Shown in pieces: positions 6,856 to 12,489 of a stretch of 13,672 nucleotides of DNA (positions are counted from its first letter, which is position 1; every line of letters begins with the position of its first letter). Below the pieces are notes generated by a model that saw only the letters and a list, made by a program, of their open reading frames with translations, was not told the origin of the DNA and did not search any database. A program made the position numbers and the translations under genes. The stretch comes from BPGL01 sp035463115 (GTDB taxonomy: Bacteria > Actinomycetota > UBA4738 > HRBIN12): NCBI GenBank assembly GCA_035463115.1, contig DATHTO010000138.1, positions 1 through 13,672 of the forward strand, written 5' to 3'.

Positions 6856-7634
6856 GCGAACGCCTCGCGGACCGCTGCGACGATCGGCTCGGGATCGTTC
6901 GTCGCCACCGCGTCGAGCCCCGCCCGGAAGAGCGCCACGGCCTCGGACGGTCGATCCGTCAGCCAGGTGCCGACGCGGATCCCCGCGGCGTGAGCGGTCG
7001 TCGTGAGAGCGTCGCCCGCCGCGGTCGCCGCGCCGATGAACGGCAGGACCCACCGGTAGCCGCGGTCCCGCGCGAACGTGACGCCGGCGAGGGCATCGAC
7101 GTCGCGCGTCGTCAGCAGGCCGGTCGCGAGGGACGGATCCCGCGAGACGACGCGATCGAGCGCGAACGGGTCGAAGCTCGACACGAGCACGTCGCCCTCG
7201 AACGCGGCGTCCGCGAGCACGTCGAGCGTCGCCGCAACGAGGTGCGCTCCACCGGCGTCGACATCGGGCTCGCCCGGCAGATGCTTCAGCTCGACGTCGA
7301 TCGAGATCCGCCCGGAGAGGGCGTCGAGCACCTCACGGAACGTCGGCACGGTCTCCACACCGCGACCCGTCGGGATCCGCGCGGCCCGGACCTCGTCGAG
7401 CGGCATCGAGGCGACCAGGCCCGACCGGTCGGTCGTCCGCGACAGGTCGGCATCGTGGATCACGACCGGGACGCGGTCGGCCGTGAGGCGGACGTCGAAC
7501 TCGACGGCGTCGGCGCCGGCCGCCACGGCCGCCTCGAAGGCCGCGAGCGTGTTCTCGGCCTCCCGCGCCGACGCGCCGCGATGAGCGACGACCAGCGGCT
7601 CCGACGCGCCTTGACTGAACGGCCGTTCAGACAC
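6852..7634 (-). CDS. Glycerophosphodiester phosphodiesterase (GDPD)
   Basis: Hydrolyses glycerophosphodiesters, from phospholipid turnover, to glycerol 3-phosphate and an alcohol; no signal peptide, so probably cytoplasmic. Counting from the GTG at 7634 (260 aa), the TIM-barrel landmarks are AHRGAS (H18), ENT (27-29), VEFDVR with E45 and D47, and the catalytic IHD with H60. Then come FREVLDAL, the strand IDVELK and a C-terminal GTWLTDRP, all standard for the family. The GTG has a GGGGA 8 nt upstream; an ATG at 7664 would add ten residues but has no ribosome binding site and leaves only 23 bp to the divergent whiB-like gene. Either way, a 16-bp palindrome lies inside the first codons. The 3' end overlaps the 136-aa gene by 4 nt. 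Confidence 0.92.
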   Translation of the reverse strand: MSERPFSQGASEPLVVAHRGASAREAENTLAAFEAAVAAGADAVEFDVRLTADRVPVVIHDADLSRTTDRSGLVASMPLDEVRAARIPTGRGVETVPTFREVLDALSGRISIDVELKHLPGEPDVDAGGAHLVAATLDVLADAAFEGDVLVSSFDPFALDRVVSRDPSLATGLLTTRDVDALAGVTFARDRGYRWVLPFIGAATAAGDALTTTAHAAGIRVGTWLTDRPSEAVALFRAGLDAVATNDPEPIVAAVREAFA

Positions 7635-7640
7635 TACGCT
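7611..7640 (+). promoter_or_regulatory. Putative whiB-like gene promoter
   Basis: Plus strand: -35 TTGACT (7611-7616), 18-nt spacer, -10 TACGCT (7635-7640). Transcription would begin near 7647, giving a leader of about 40 nt to the ATG at 7688. The -35 box and spacer are covered by a perfect palindrome, the classic position for a repressor. Confidence 0.5.
7615..7630. promoter_or_regulatory. 16-bp perfect palindrome, TetR-type operator candidate
   Basis: CTGAACGGCCGTTCAG is perfectly self-complementary. It overlaps the -35 and spacer of the putative whiB-like promoter and lies just inside the 5' end of the divergent phosphodiesterase gene. The TGAAC-N4-GTTCA arms resemble operators of TetR-family repressors. 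No TetR gene is present in this window. Confidence 0.6.
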
Positions 7641-7687
7641 CGTCCCCACGTCGAGGGACGGCATCCGACGTCGCTCGGCGCGACACC

Positions 7688-7999
7688 ATGATTGAACGAA
7701 GGTTCAGGCACGACCCCGACGAGATGCGCTGGATCGCCGGTGCGGCGTGCATCGGCGAGGATCCGGAGCTGTTCTTCCCGGTCGGGGTCACCCCTCCCGC
7801 GCTCGACCAGGTCGTCCGCGCGAAGGCGATCTGCGCACGGTGCCCGGTACGACGCGACTGCCTCGAGTGGTCGCTCGTGACGTGCCAGGACGCCGGCGTC
7901 TGGGGCGGACTCGACGAGGAGGAACGTCGTGCGATCCGGCGGGCTCGCCGTCGGTCGGCTGGCCTGCCTCGGGCGGAACCCGCCCTCTCACCCGTCTGA
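7688..7999 (+). CDS. WhiB-family Fe-S transcriptional regulator
   Basis: Small actinobacterial regulator that binds a redox- and NO-sensitive 4Fe-4S cluster and acts with the primary sigma factor. The 103-aa product has the four cluster cysteines C21, C49, C52 and C58 (C...CxxC-x5-C), the upstream phrase DPELFFP, and the family turn GVWGG at 70-74 followed by DEEERRAIRRARRR, a basic tail suited to DNA contact. A fifth cysteine, C66, is not part of the standard set. There is no clear ribosome binding site. The ATG at 7688 is the longest start; an ATG at 7724 (M13) would leave only eight residues before C21. The gene is divergent from the phosphodiesterase and ends 1 nt before the convergent nth stop codon. 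I cannot assign it to a numbered WhiB class. Confidence 0.93.
   Translation: MIERRFRHDPDEMRWIAGAACIGEDPELFFPVGVTPPALDQVVRAKAICARCPVRRDCLEWSLVTCQDAGVWGGLDEEERRAIRRARRRSAGLPRAEPALSPV
7693..7706. promoter_or_regulatory. Second TGAAC-N4-GTTCA inverted repeat
   Basis: TGAAC (7693-7697), GAAG, GTTCA (7702-7706). The arms and spacing are identical to those of the palindrome at 7615-7630, centre-to-centre distance 77 bp. It falls in codons 2-7 of the whiB-like gene if the ATG at 7688 is used, or in the leader if translation starts at 7724. Confidence 0.5.
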
Positions 8000-8000
8000 G

Positions 8001-8738
8001 TCACGCCTGGCTCGACGGGCACAGGTCCTCGACCGGACAGATCGCGCACCGCGGCTTGCGCGCGACGCAGATCGCGCGCCCGTGATCGATCAGGACGTAC
8101 GTGAACGGGAACCACTTCTCGCGTGGCAGCAGTGCCATCAGGTCTCGCTCGATCTTGTCCGCATCGGCCTGATCGCTGAACCGCAGCCTGTTCGCGACGC
8201 GTTTCACGTGCGTGTCCACGGCGATGCCCTCGACGTCGCCGAACGCGTTGCCCATCACGATGTTCGCCGTCTTCCGCGCGACGCCACGGAGCGTCATCAG
8301 GTCCTCCATCGTCGACGGCACGGCGCCTCCGTACTCGTCGACGATGCGCTGACACGCGGCGCGGATCGACGTCGCCTTCTGGTTGAAGAACCCGGTGGGT
8401 TTGATGTCGGCCTTGAGCTCGTCTTCGGGCACCCGGAGGTAGTCCTCGGCCGAGCGGTACCGCTCGAACAGCGAGGCGGTGACCTCGTTGACCTTCTCGT
8501 CGGTGCACTGCGCCGACAGGATCGTGGCGACGAGGCATTCGAGCGGGTTCGAGAACCGCAGGGCCACCTTCGCGTCGGGATAGGCCGCCTCCAGGCGCTC
8601 GACGACGATCGGCGCCCGTACCTCCACGGGGTCGTCCCGCGCGATCGTCCGCCGGCGCTCCTTCGCCGTGGCCGCGCGTGAGGTCGGCCGGGCACGCTCC
8701 GTGGACGTGCCGGTGTTCGGGGTCGTGTTCCGGGGCAT
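8001..8738 (-). CDS. nth: Endonuclease III (DNA glycosylase/AP lyase)
   Basis: Base-excision-repair glycosylase with AP-lyase activity that removes oxidised pyrimidines. The 245-aa product has the helix-hairpin-helix LRGVARKTANIV with catalytic Lys156, the catalytic Asp175 in AVDTHVKRV, and the C-terminal 4Fe-4S loop C224-x6-C231-x2-C234-x5-C240, all intact. It is longer than the 211-aa E. coli enzyme because of a Thr-, Arg- and Pro-rich N-terminal extension of about 35 residues, common in actinobacterial homologues. The ATG at 8738 has GGAGG 5 nt upstream. It lies 38 nt after the S51 peptidase gene on the same strand, so it may be the last gene of that unit. It is convergent with the whiB-like gene with 1 nt between the stop codons. 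Confidence 0.96.
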   Translation of the reverse strand: MPRNTTPNTGTSTERARPTSRAATAKERRRTIARDDPVEVRAPIVVERLEAAYPDAKVALRFSNPLECLVATILSAQCTDEKVNEVTASLFERYRSAEDYLRVPEDELKADIKPTGFFNQKATSIRAACQRIVDEYGGAVPSTMEDLMTLRGVARKTANIVMGNAFGDVEGIAVDTHVKRVANRLRFSDQADADKIERDLMALLPREKWFPFTYVLIDHGRAICVARKPRCAICPVEDLCPSSQA

Positions 8739-8743
8739 CGGCT

Positions 8744-8748
8744 CCTCC
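8744..8748 (-). promoter_or_regulatory. Shine-Dalgarno of nth
   Basis: GGAGG on the minus strand, 5 nt before the ATG at 8738. It selects this start over an upstream in-frame ATG at 8843 that would lie inside the S51 peptidase gene. Confidence 0.65.
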
Positions 8749-8776
8749 CGCCACCGACGGGTGTCGAGGCGCGATG

Positions 8777-9517
8777 CTACCCAGCGACGGCCGACGGGAA
8801 GAGCCGGACGTCGAGCAGGTCGCCGGCTCCGGCGCGCTGCCACGCGCCGTCGCGCAGGACGTGCACGTCGTGGCGTCCCACGACGCTCCAGTCCTCACCG
8901 TCGCCGACCAGCGCCGTGTCCTCCTCGATGCCGACGAGGACGCCGCCCGCCGGCACGACCGACGCGAGCATCGCCCGCGCGCCGGGCGTCCAGCTCTCGA
9001 GCCGGTCCCAGTGCGGACCGAACACCACGCCGGGGAGCGCATAGCCGATCCCGGGTTTGAAGACGTGCTCCGCGTCGTCCTCCGCCGTGTCGAACGTCGT
9101 GTCGGTCAGGAAGGCGACGCCGGCGCTGCACCCGGCGAACGCGAGCCCCTCGTCGATCCTCCGCGCGATCGTCGACCAGGCGGGCGTGCCACGCAGCGTC
9201 TCCGCGACGTACCACGGGTTCCCACCGGAGAAGTACACGATCGATGCGCGCTCGAGCGGTTCGAGCACCTCCGGCCCGGCGGCGTCCTCGCGCGTGTGCA
9301 GCGGCAGGACCTCGGCCCGGATGCCTCGCTCGGCGAAGTGGTCGACGCCCTTGCGTGCCCACCGATCGAACACGTCGTCACCATCGGGCGTCGACGCCGT
9401 CGGAGCGATCAGGACGGTGCCGTCACCGGCCGCTCGGTTCATCAGCCAGTGGTCCATCTCGACGGTCCACGGCTCGAACTCGCCGCTCCCGAGGAGGGCG
9501 AACGACCGCAGGCTCAC
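8777..9517 (-). CDS. S51-family (peptidase E/cyanophycinase-like) hydrolase
   Basis: Class I glutamine-amidotransferase-like fold with a serine nucleophile, as in peptidase E (Asp-X dipeptides) and cyanophycinase. The 246-aa product begins SLRSFALLGSGEFEPW. It has FSGGNPWY, the nucleophile elbow GCSAGV with Ser131, and a likely catalytic His169 in FGPHWDRL; the 38-residue Ser-to-His spacing is close to that of peptidase E. The C-terminal strands (VLVGIEEDTALV) fit the family. No signal peptide, so cytoplasmic. The GTG at 9517 overlaps the aminotransferase stop by 4 nt (GTGA), which fixes the start and indicates coupling. The substrate is unknown; the neighbours suggest a peptide or amide product of the same pathway. 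No cyanophycin synthetase is visible here. Confidence 0.88.
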   Translation of the reverse strand: MSLRSFALLGSGEFEPWTVEMDHWLMNRAAGDGTVLIAPTASTPDGDDVFDRWARKGVDHFAERGIRAEVLPLHTREDAAGPEVLEPLERASIVYFSGGNPWYVAETLRGTPAWSTIARRIDEGLAFAGCSAGVAFLTDTTFDTAEDDAEHVFKPGIGYALPGVVFGPHWDRLESWTPGARAMLASVVPAGGVLVGIEEDTALVGDGEDWSVVGRHDVHVLRDGAWQRAGAGDLLDVRLFPSAVAG

Positions 9518-10674
9518 GCGCCGGCCCGTGCGATCGCGGCGCCGAACCGAGGGATCGCGTACTCGACCATCTCGTCGTTCGCGGTCAGCGAGATGCGGAA
9601 CCGCCCCGGCGACTCGAACATCGATCCCGGGAGCACCCACACGTCGTCGGCGGCGAGCAGCCGCGCGAACGCCCGATCGTCGTCGATCGGCGACCTGGCG
9701 AGCACGTAGAACGTGCCCTCCGGCACGAGGAGCTCGTACCCCTGCTCCCGCAGGGCATCACAGACGAGATCGCGTCGTCGCTGCAGCCGGTCGACGCCCG
9801 GGTCGAGCCGCTCGAGGTCGGGCACGGCGTGCTGCAGGATCGAGCTCGCGAACGCCCATCCGGTCGCGATCTGCGCGAGCTCGAGCGCGTCCCGCATCTC
9901 CTCGCGCTCGGGCATCGACGACGGCATCGCGACGTACCCGAGGCGCGACCCCGGTGAGAGCAACGTCTTCGCGTAGGTGTAGAGCAGGAACGAGAACGGG
10001 TAGCGGGTCGTCGGCGTGGGGAAGGAGCGACCGTCGAACACGATCCGGTTGTACGCCTCGTCCGAGATCAGGTAGACGGGGCGGGCGTTGCGTTCCGATG
10101 CCGCCGTGAGGGCCGCGGCCAGATCGTCGAGCTGGCTCGGGGAGACGATGCGTCCGCTCGGGTTGTGCGGCGAGTTCACGATCACGGCACGGGTCGACGG
10201 CGTGATCGCGTCGGCGATCGCATCGACGTCGAGGTCGTACGTATCGGCGACCGCCGGAACGCGGACGGGCGTCATGTCGGCGCCGACGATCAGCGCCTCG
10301 TAGAAGAACCACGGCGGCGAGACGTAGACGACCTCGCATCCGGGATCGCCGACCGCGCGAAGGACGCTCGACAGACCGGCGAAGTTCCCGTTCGTGATCG
10401 ACACGTCCTCGGGCTCGAACGACGCTCCGAACCGCTCGGTCAGGTTCGCGGCGATCGCCGCGGCCGCGCCTGCGAGGGTCATCGTGTACTCGTAGCGATG
10501 CCGGTCGACCGGCTCGGCCGCCGTACGGAGCGCCTCGACGTACGCGCGGCCGGCCGGCTCGTGCGGGTTCCCGAACAGGAAGTCGGCCTTCCGCTCCTCC
10601 GGGAGCGTCCCGTAGAACCCGACGAACCCGTGGAGCGTGCGGTCGATCGCGCGGAGCTTCTCCGAAACCGGCAC
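9514..10674 (-). CDS. PLP-dependent aminotransferase, class I/II
   Basis: Fold-type I aminotransferase of 386 aa, cytoplasmic. Cofactor residues are visible: N171 in NSPHNPSGR, D205 in LISDEAYNRIVF, and the Schiff-base K236 in YAKTLLSPGSRLGYVAMP. The C-terminal GRFRISLT carries the Arg expected to bind the substrate carboxylate. The PGxRLGY phrase and overall length fit the aspartate/aromatic aminotransferase superfamily, but I cannot name the donor or acceptor. The GTG at 10674 has GGGAG 7 nt upstream (10682-10686) and begins 2 nt after the LmbE-like gene's stop, so the two are coupled. The frame is open further upstream but only in the shadow of that gene. The 3' end overlaps the S51 hydrolase gene by 4 nt. 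Confidence 0.9.
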   Translation of the reverse strand: MPVSEKLRAIDRTLHGFVGFYGTLPEERKADFLFGNPHEPAGRAYVEALRTAAEPVDRHRYEYTMTLAGAAAAIAANLTERFGASFEPEDVSITNGNFAGLSSVLRAVGDPGCEVVYVSPPWFFYEALIVGADMTPVRVPAVADTYDLDVDAIADAITPSTRAVIVNSPHNPSGRIVSPSQLDDLAAALTAASERNARPVYLISDEAYNRIVFDGRSFPTPTTRYPFSFLLYTYAKTLLSPGSRLGYVAMPSSMPEREEMRDALELAQIATGWAFASSILQHAVPDLERLDPGVDRLQRRRDLVCDALREQGYELLVPEGTFYVLARSPIDDDRAFARLLAADDVWVLPGSMFESPGRFRISLTANDEMVEYAIPRFGAAIARAGA

Positions 10675-10676
10675 CG

Positions 10677-11399
10677 TCAGGCTCCCTTCACCGCCGCGAG
10701 GCGGAACGTCTCCTCGGCCATCCACTCGCGCATCCGGTCGCCGAACACCTCGACGAGCCCCTGCACCTGGCTCTCGTGCGCCTGGATCGCGTCGACCTTG
10801 CGATCGAGCACCTCTGGTGGCAGCTCGAAGCCGATCGCGAGCTCGTCGCGCGGCGTCGTCACGGGATAGCCGGGCAGGAAGATGTCGAACGGCTCGAGCT
10901 GTCGTTCCCACCGCTCGACCCAATCGGGCGTGGCCGTCGCGTAGTACAGCCGCGCACCGTCCGGCGCGGCGTCATGGAAGGCCCGCGTCGCCCAGCGACA
11001 CACGCTCTTGTGCCCTTCGTGCCCGGTCATGCCGTCGGGCGCGAACGTCAGGATCGAGTCGGGGCGGACGTCGGCGACGATCTCGCGGACCTGGTCCGCG
11101 CCCGCGTCGTCGAGCGGCGTCTCCATGTCGACGTCGACGGGCCCGTCGAGGAAGCGGTGCTCCGTGACACCTAGGATCTCGAGGCTGCGGAGCAGCTCCC
11201 GCGTCCGCACCTCGGCCATCGACGACGGCGGCCACCGCTGCTCGTCGAGCGATCCGCCCTCGCCGCGGGTCGCGGTGACGTCGACCACGCGGTCACCGCG
11301 TTCGACCCCGAGGGCCATCAACCCCGCGGACAGGTAGATGTCGTCGTCGGGATGCGCCCACACGCCGAGGACGGTTCCGAGCGGAGCGACGTCGACCAT
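10677..11399 (-). CDS. LmbE/PIG-L-family zinc deacetylase
   Basis: Zinc hydrolase of the GlcNAc deacetylase (LmbE/PIG-L) family, which removes acyl groups from amides. The 240-aa product starts with a beta strand and the zinc motif AHPDDD (H16, D18, D19), followed by VTATRGEGGS, and has the second zinc-site motif GHEGH (H127, H130). In actinobacteria the family includes MshB and Mca of mycothiol metabolism. The gene lies directly behind the thiol-stress regulators sigR and rsrA, which makes that link tempting, but the sequence does not let me call it MshB or Mca. The ATG at 11399 lies 9 nt after a TAGCAT box. It leads a three-gene coupled set with the aminotransferase and S51 hydrolase genes. 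Confidence 0.9.
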   Translation of the reverse strand: MVDVAPLGTVLGVWAHPDDDIYLSAGLMALGVERGDRVVDVTATRGEGGSLDEQRWPPSSMAEVRTRELLRSLEILGVTEHRFLDGPVDVDMETPLDDAGADQVREIVADVRPDSILTFAPDGMTGHEGHKSVCRWATRAFHDAAPDGARLYYATATPDWVERWERQLEPFDIFLPGYPVTTPRDELAIGFELPPEVLDRKVDAIQAHESQVQGLVEVFGDRMREWMAEETFRLAAVKGA

Positions 11400-11408
11400 G
11401 CGTGGCGC

Positions 11409-11414
11409 ATGCTA
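11409..11414 (-). promoter_or_regulatory. Putative -10 box of the LmbE-like gene
   Basis: Minus-strand TAGCAT, 9 nt before the ATG at 11399, in the 44-nt gap after rsrA. It predicts a nearly leaderless transcript for the three-gene cluster. The -35 position falls within the palindrome at 11426-11443. Confidence 0.4.
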
Positions 11415-11425
11415 ACGGCGAGGAG

Positions 11426-11443
11426 CGATCGCGGCCGCGATCG
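11426..11443. repeat. 18-bp perfect palindrome behind rsrA
   Basis: CGATCGCGGCCGCGATCG is fully self-complementary and begins at the base immediately after the rsrA stop codon, 11 nt upstream of the TAGCAT box of the next gene. It could be an operator for the LmbE-like cluster or a hairpin at the end of the sigR-rsrA mRNA. There is no T run after it, so it is not a standard intrinsic terminator. Confidence 0.5.
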
Positions 11444-11710
11444 TCAGCCGGCCGGCGAGTCGTCGAGGTGGTGGATCAGGTCGCGGATCCGGGCCGAGAG
11501 CGCGTCGGGCGCCGACCGTTCGCTGCATTTCTCGGCGACCACGATCTTGAGGTGCCGTCGGAACTCCGCGCGCTGCATGCACGGGTTGCAGTCCGAGAGG
11601 TGCTCCTCGATCCGGACGGTCACGACGCGATCGAGCTCGCCGTCGAGGAACCGCTCGATCTCCCGCAGGGTCTCCTGACAGAGCGGTCCGCAGTCGTCAA
11701 GCGCGCCCAT
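11444..11710 (-). CDS. rsrA: Zinc anti-sigma factor, RsrA type
   Basis: Redox-sensing anti-sigma factor that holds the adjacent sigma factor inactive until disulfide stress oxidises its cysteines and releases zinc. The 88-aa product has the ZAS motif H37-x3-C41-x2-C44 and an upstream C11. These four positions carry the same numbers as the zinc and redox residues I recall for Streptomyces coelicolor RsrA. C62 is also kept, while the neighbouring position 61 is Lys instead of Cys, and an additional C7 is present near the N-terminus. The rest is helical (LREIERFLDGELD). The ATG at 11710 overlaps the end of sigR by 14 nt and has GAGAGGA just upstream (11714-11720). The gene directly follows its partner, the standard sigR-rsrA order. 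Confidence 0.92.
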   Translation of the reverse strand: MGALDDCGPLCQETLREIERFLDGELDRVVTVRIEEHLSDCNPCMQRAEFRRHLKIVVAEKCSERSAPDALSARIRDLIHHLDDSPAG

Positions 11711-12332
11711 CGGTCCTCTCGCCGTCTCGTCCGCGCGGGGTCTCGCCCCGCTCGCCGGTCACGATCCCGCGTTCGCGGGCCGTTTCCCACAACGCCTTCT
11801 CGAGCGCTTTCCTTCCCCGGTGCAGCCGCGACATCACCGTGCCGATCGGCGTCTCCATGATGTCGGCGATCTCCTTGTAGCTGAAGCCTTCGACGTCGGC
11901 GAGCAGCACCGGGATCCGGAAGTTCTCGGGCAGCGACTCCAAGGCCCGCTTCACGTCGTCGTCGGGAAGGCTGTCGAGGACCTCCTCCTCGGCCGACGCC
12001 TCGACGTTGCGGCCTCCGAGCCGGTCGAACAGGTACCACTCCTCGATGTCGTCGGGGCCGTCGACGGTCTGCGGCTGGCGTTGCTTCTTCCGGTAGGTGT
12101 TGATGAAGGAGTTCGTGAGGATCCGGTAGAGCCACGCCTTGAGGTTCGTCCCCTCCTGGAAGCCGCCGAACCCCCGGTAGGCCCGCAGGTACGTGTCCTG
12201 CACGAGGTCCTCGGCGTCGGCCGGGTTCCTCGTCATCCGCAGGGCAGCGCCGTAGAGAGACGGCAGCAGCGGAAGCACGTCACGCTCGAACCGGTCGCGG
12301 AGTGCCTGCTCGTCGGTCGCTGCCTGAGCCAT
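11697..12332 (-). CDS. sigR: ECF sigma factor, SigR/SigH type
   Basis: Group IV (ECF) sigma factor that directs RNA polymerase to thiol-oxidative stress genes. The 211-aa product closely matches the SigR/SigH family. Region 2 includes LYGAALRMTRNPADAEDLVQ (26-45) and GTNLKAWLYRILTNSFIN (61-78). Region 4 has DVEGFSYKEIADIMETPIGT (146-165) and VMSRLHRGRKAL. A linker with EEWYLFDRLGG joins them, and a charged tail of about 25 residues follows. The ATG at 12332 was chosen because it matches the family N-terminus and lies 8 nt after a TACCCT box. I looked for the family's own promoter (GGGAAT-N18-GTT) upstream and did not find it. Cognate anti-sigma gene overlaps by 14 nt. Confidence 0.93.
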   Translation of the reverse strand: MAQAATDEQALRDRFERDVLPLLPSLYGAALRMTRNPADAEDLVQDTYLRAYRGFGGFQEGTNLKAWLYRILTNSFINTYRKKQRQPQTVDGPDDIEEWYLFDRLGGRNVEASAEEEVLDSLPDDDVKRALESLPENFRIPVLLADVEGFSYKEIADIMETPIGTVMSRLHRGRKALEKALWETARERGIVTGERGETPRGRDGERTDGRA

Positions 12333-12489
12333 GGGTCGGTAGGGTACCCGCCGCTCTCCCGCGGCATGCGGCCGCAAGCCCTGCACCGGGTGGAACGCGA
12401 GGCTCGGGGGGCTGCGACCACGGGCGGGGTTGCGCTCCCGCGCGGCCGCTCCCTGTCATTCGGTGGGCTCGGTGCGAAGATGGGTGGAC
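12333..12489. other. Divergent sigR-ftsH intergenic region
   Basis: About 157 bp between the sigR and ftsH start codons. It contains the TACCCT box for sigR, a GCGGC-N5-GCCGC stem near 12363-12377, and on the plus strand TGTCAT at 12454-12459 as the only -10-like hexamer for ftsH. No small reading frame or RNA gene is apparent. Confidence 0.4.
12341..12346 (-). promoter_or_regulatory. Putative -10 box of sigR
   Basis: Minus-strand TACCCT, 8 nt before the ATG at 12332, again a nearly leaderless arrangement. No matching -35 hexamer was found 16-18 nt upstream, so this rests on position and the TANNNT pattern only. Confidence 0.35.

Noticed and set aside
3613..6993. Very long plus-strand open frame (over 1100 codons) opposite the ABC transporter and udgB
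   Set aside because: Antisense shadow: composition is Arg/Asp/Glu repeats without motifs, while the minus strand encodes complete, motif-bearing proteins.
8777..9517. True cyanophycinase
   Set aside because: The fold and nucleophile fit, but no cyanophycin synthetase is nearby and the length is closer to peptidase E; kept as S51-family.
10677..11399. Specific assignment of the LmbE protein as MshB or Mca
   Set aside because: Zinc motifs are shared by the whole family, and the surrounding residues do not let me discriminate; only proximity to sigR-rsrA hints at mycothiol.
12333..12489. SigR autoregulatory promoter (GGGAAT-N18-GTT)
   Set aside because: No pair with the correct spacing on the minus strand; the GGAAC on the plus strand has its nearest GTT 32 nt away.
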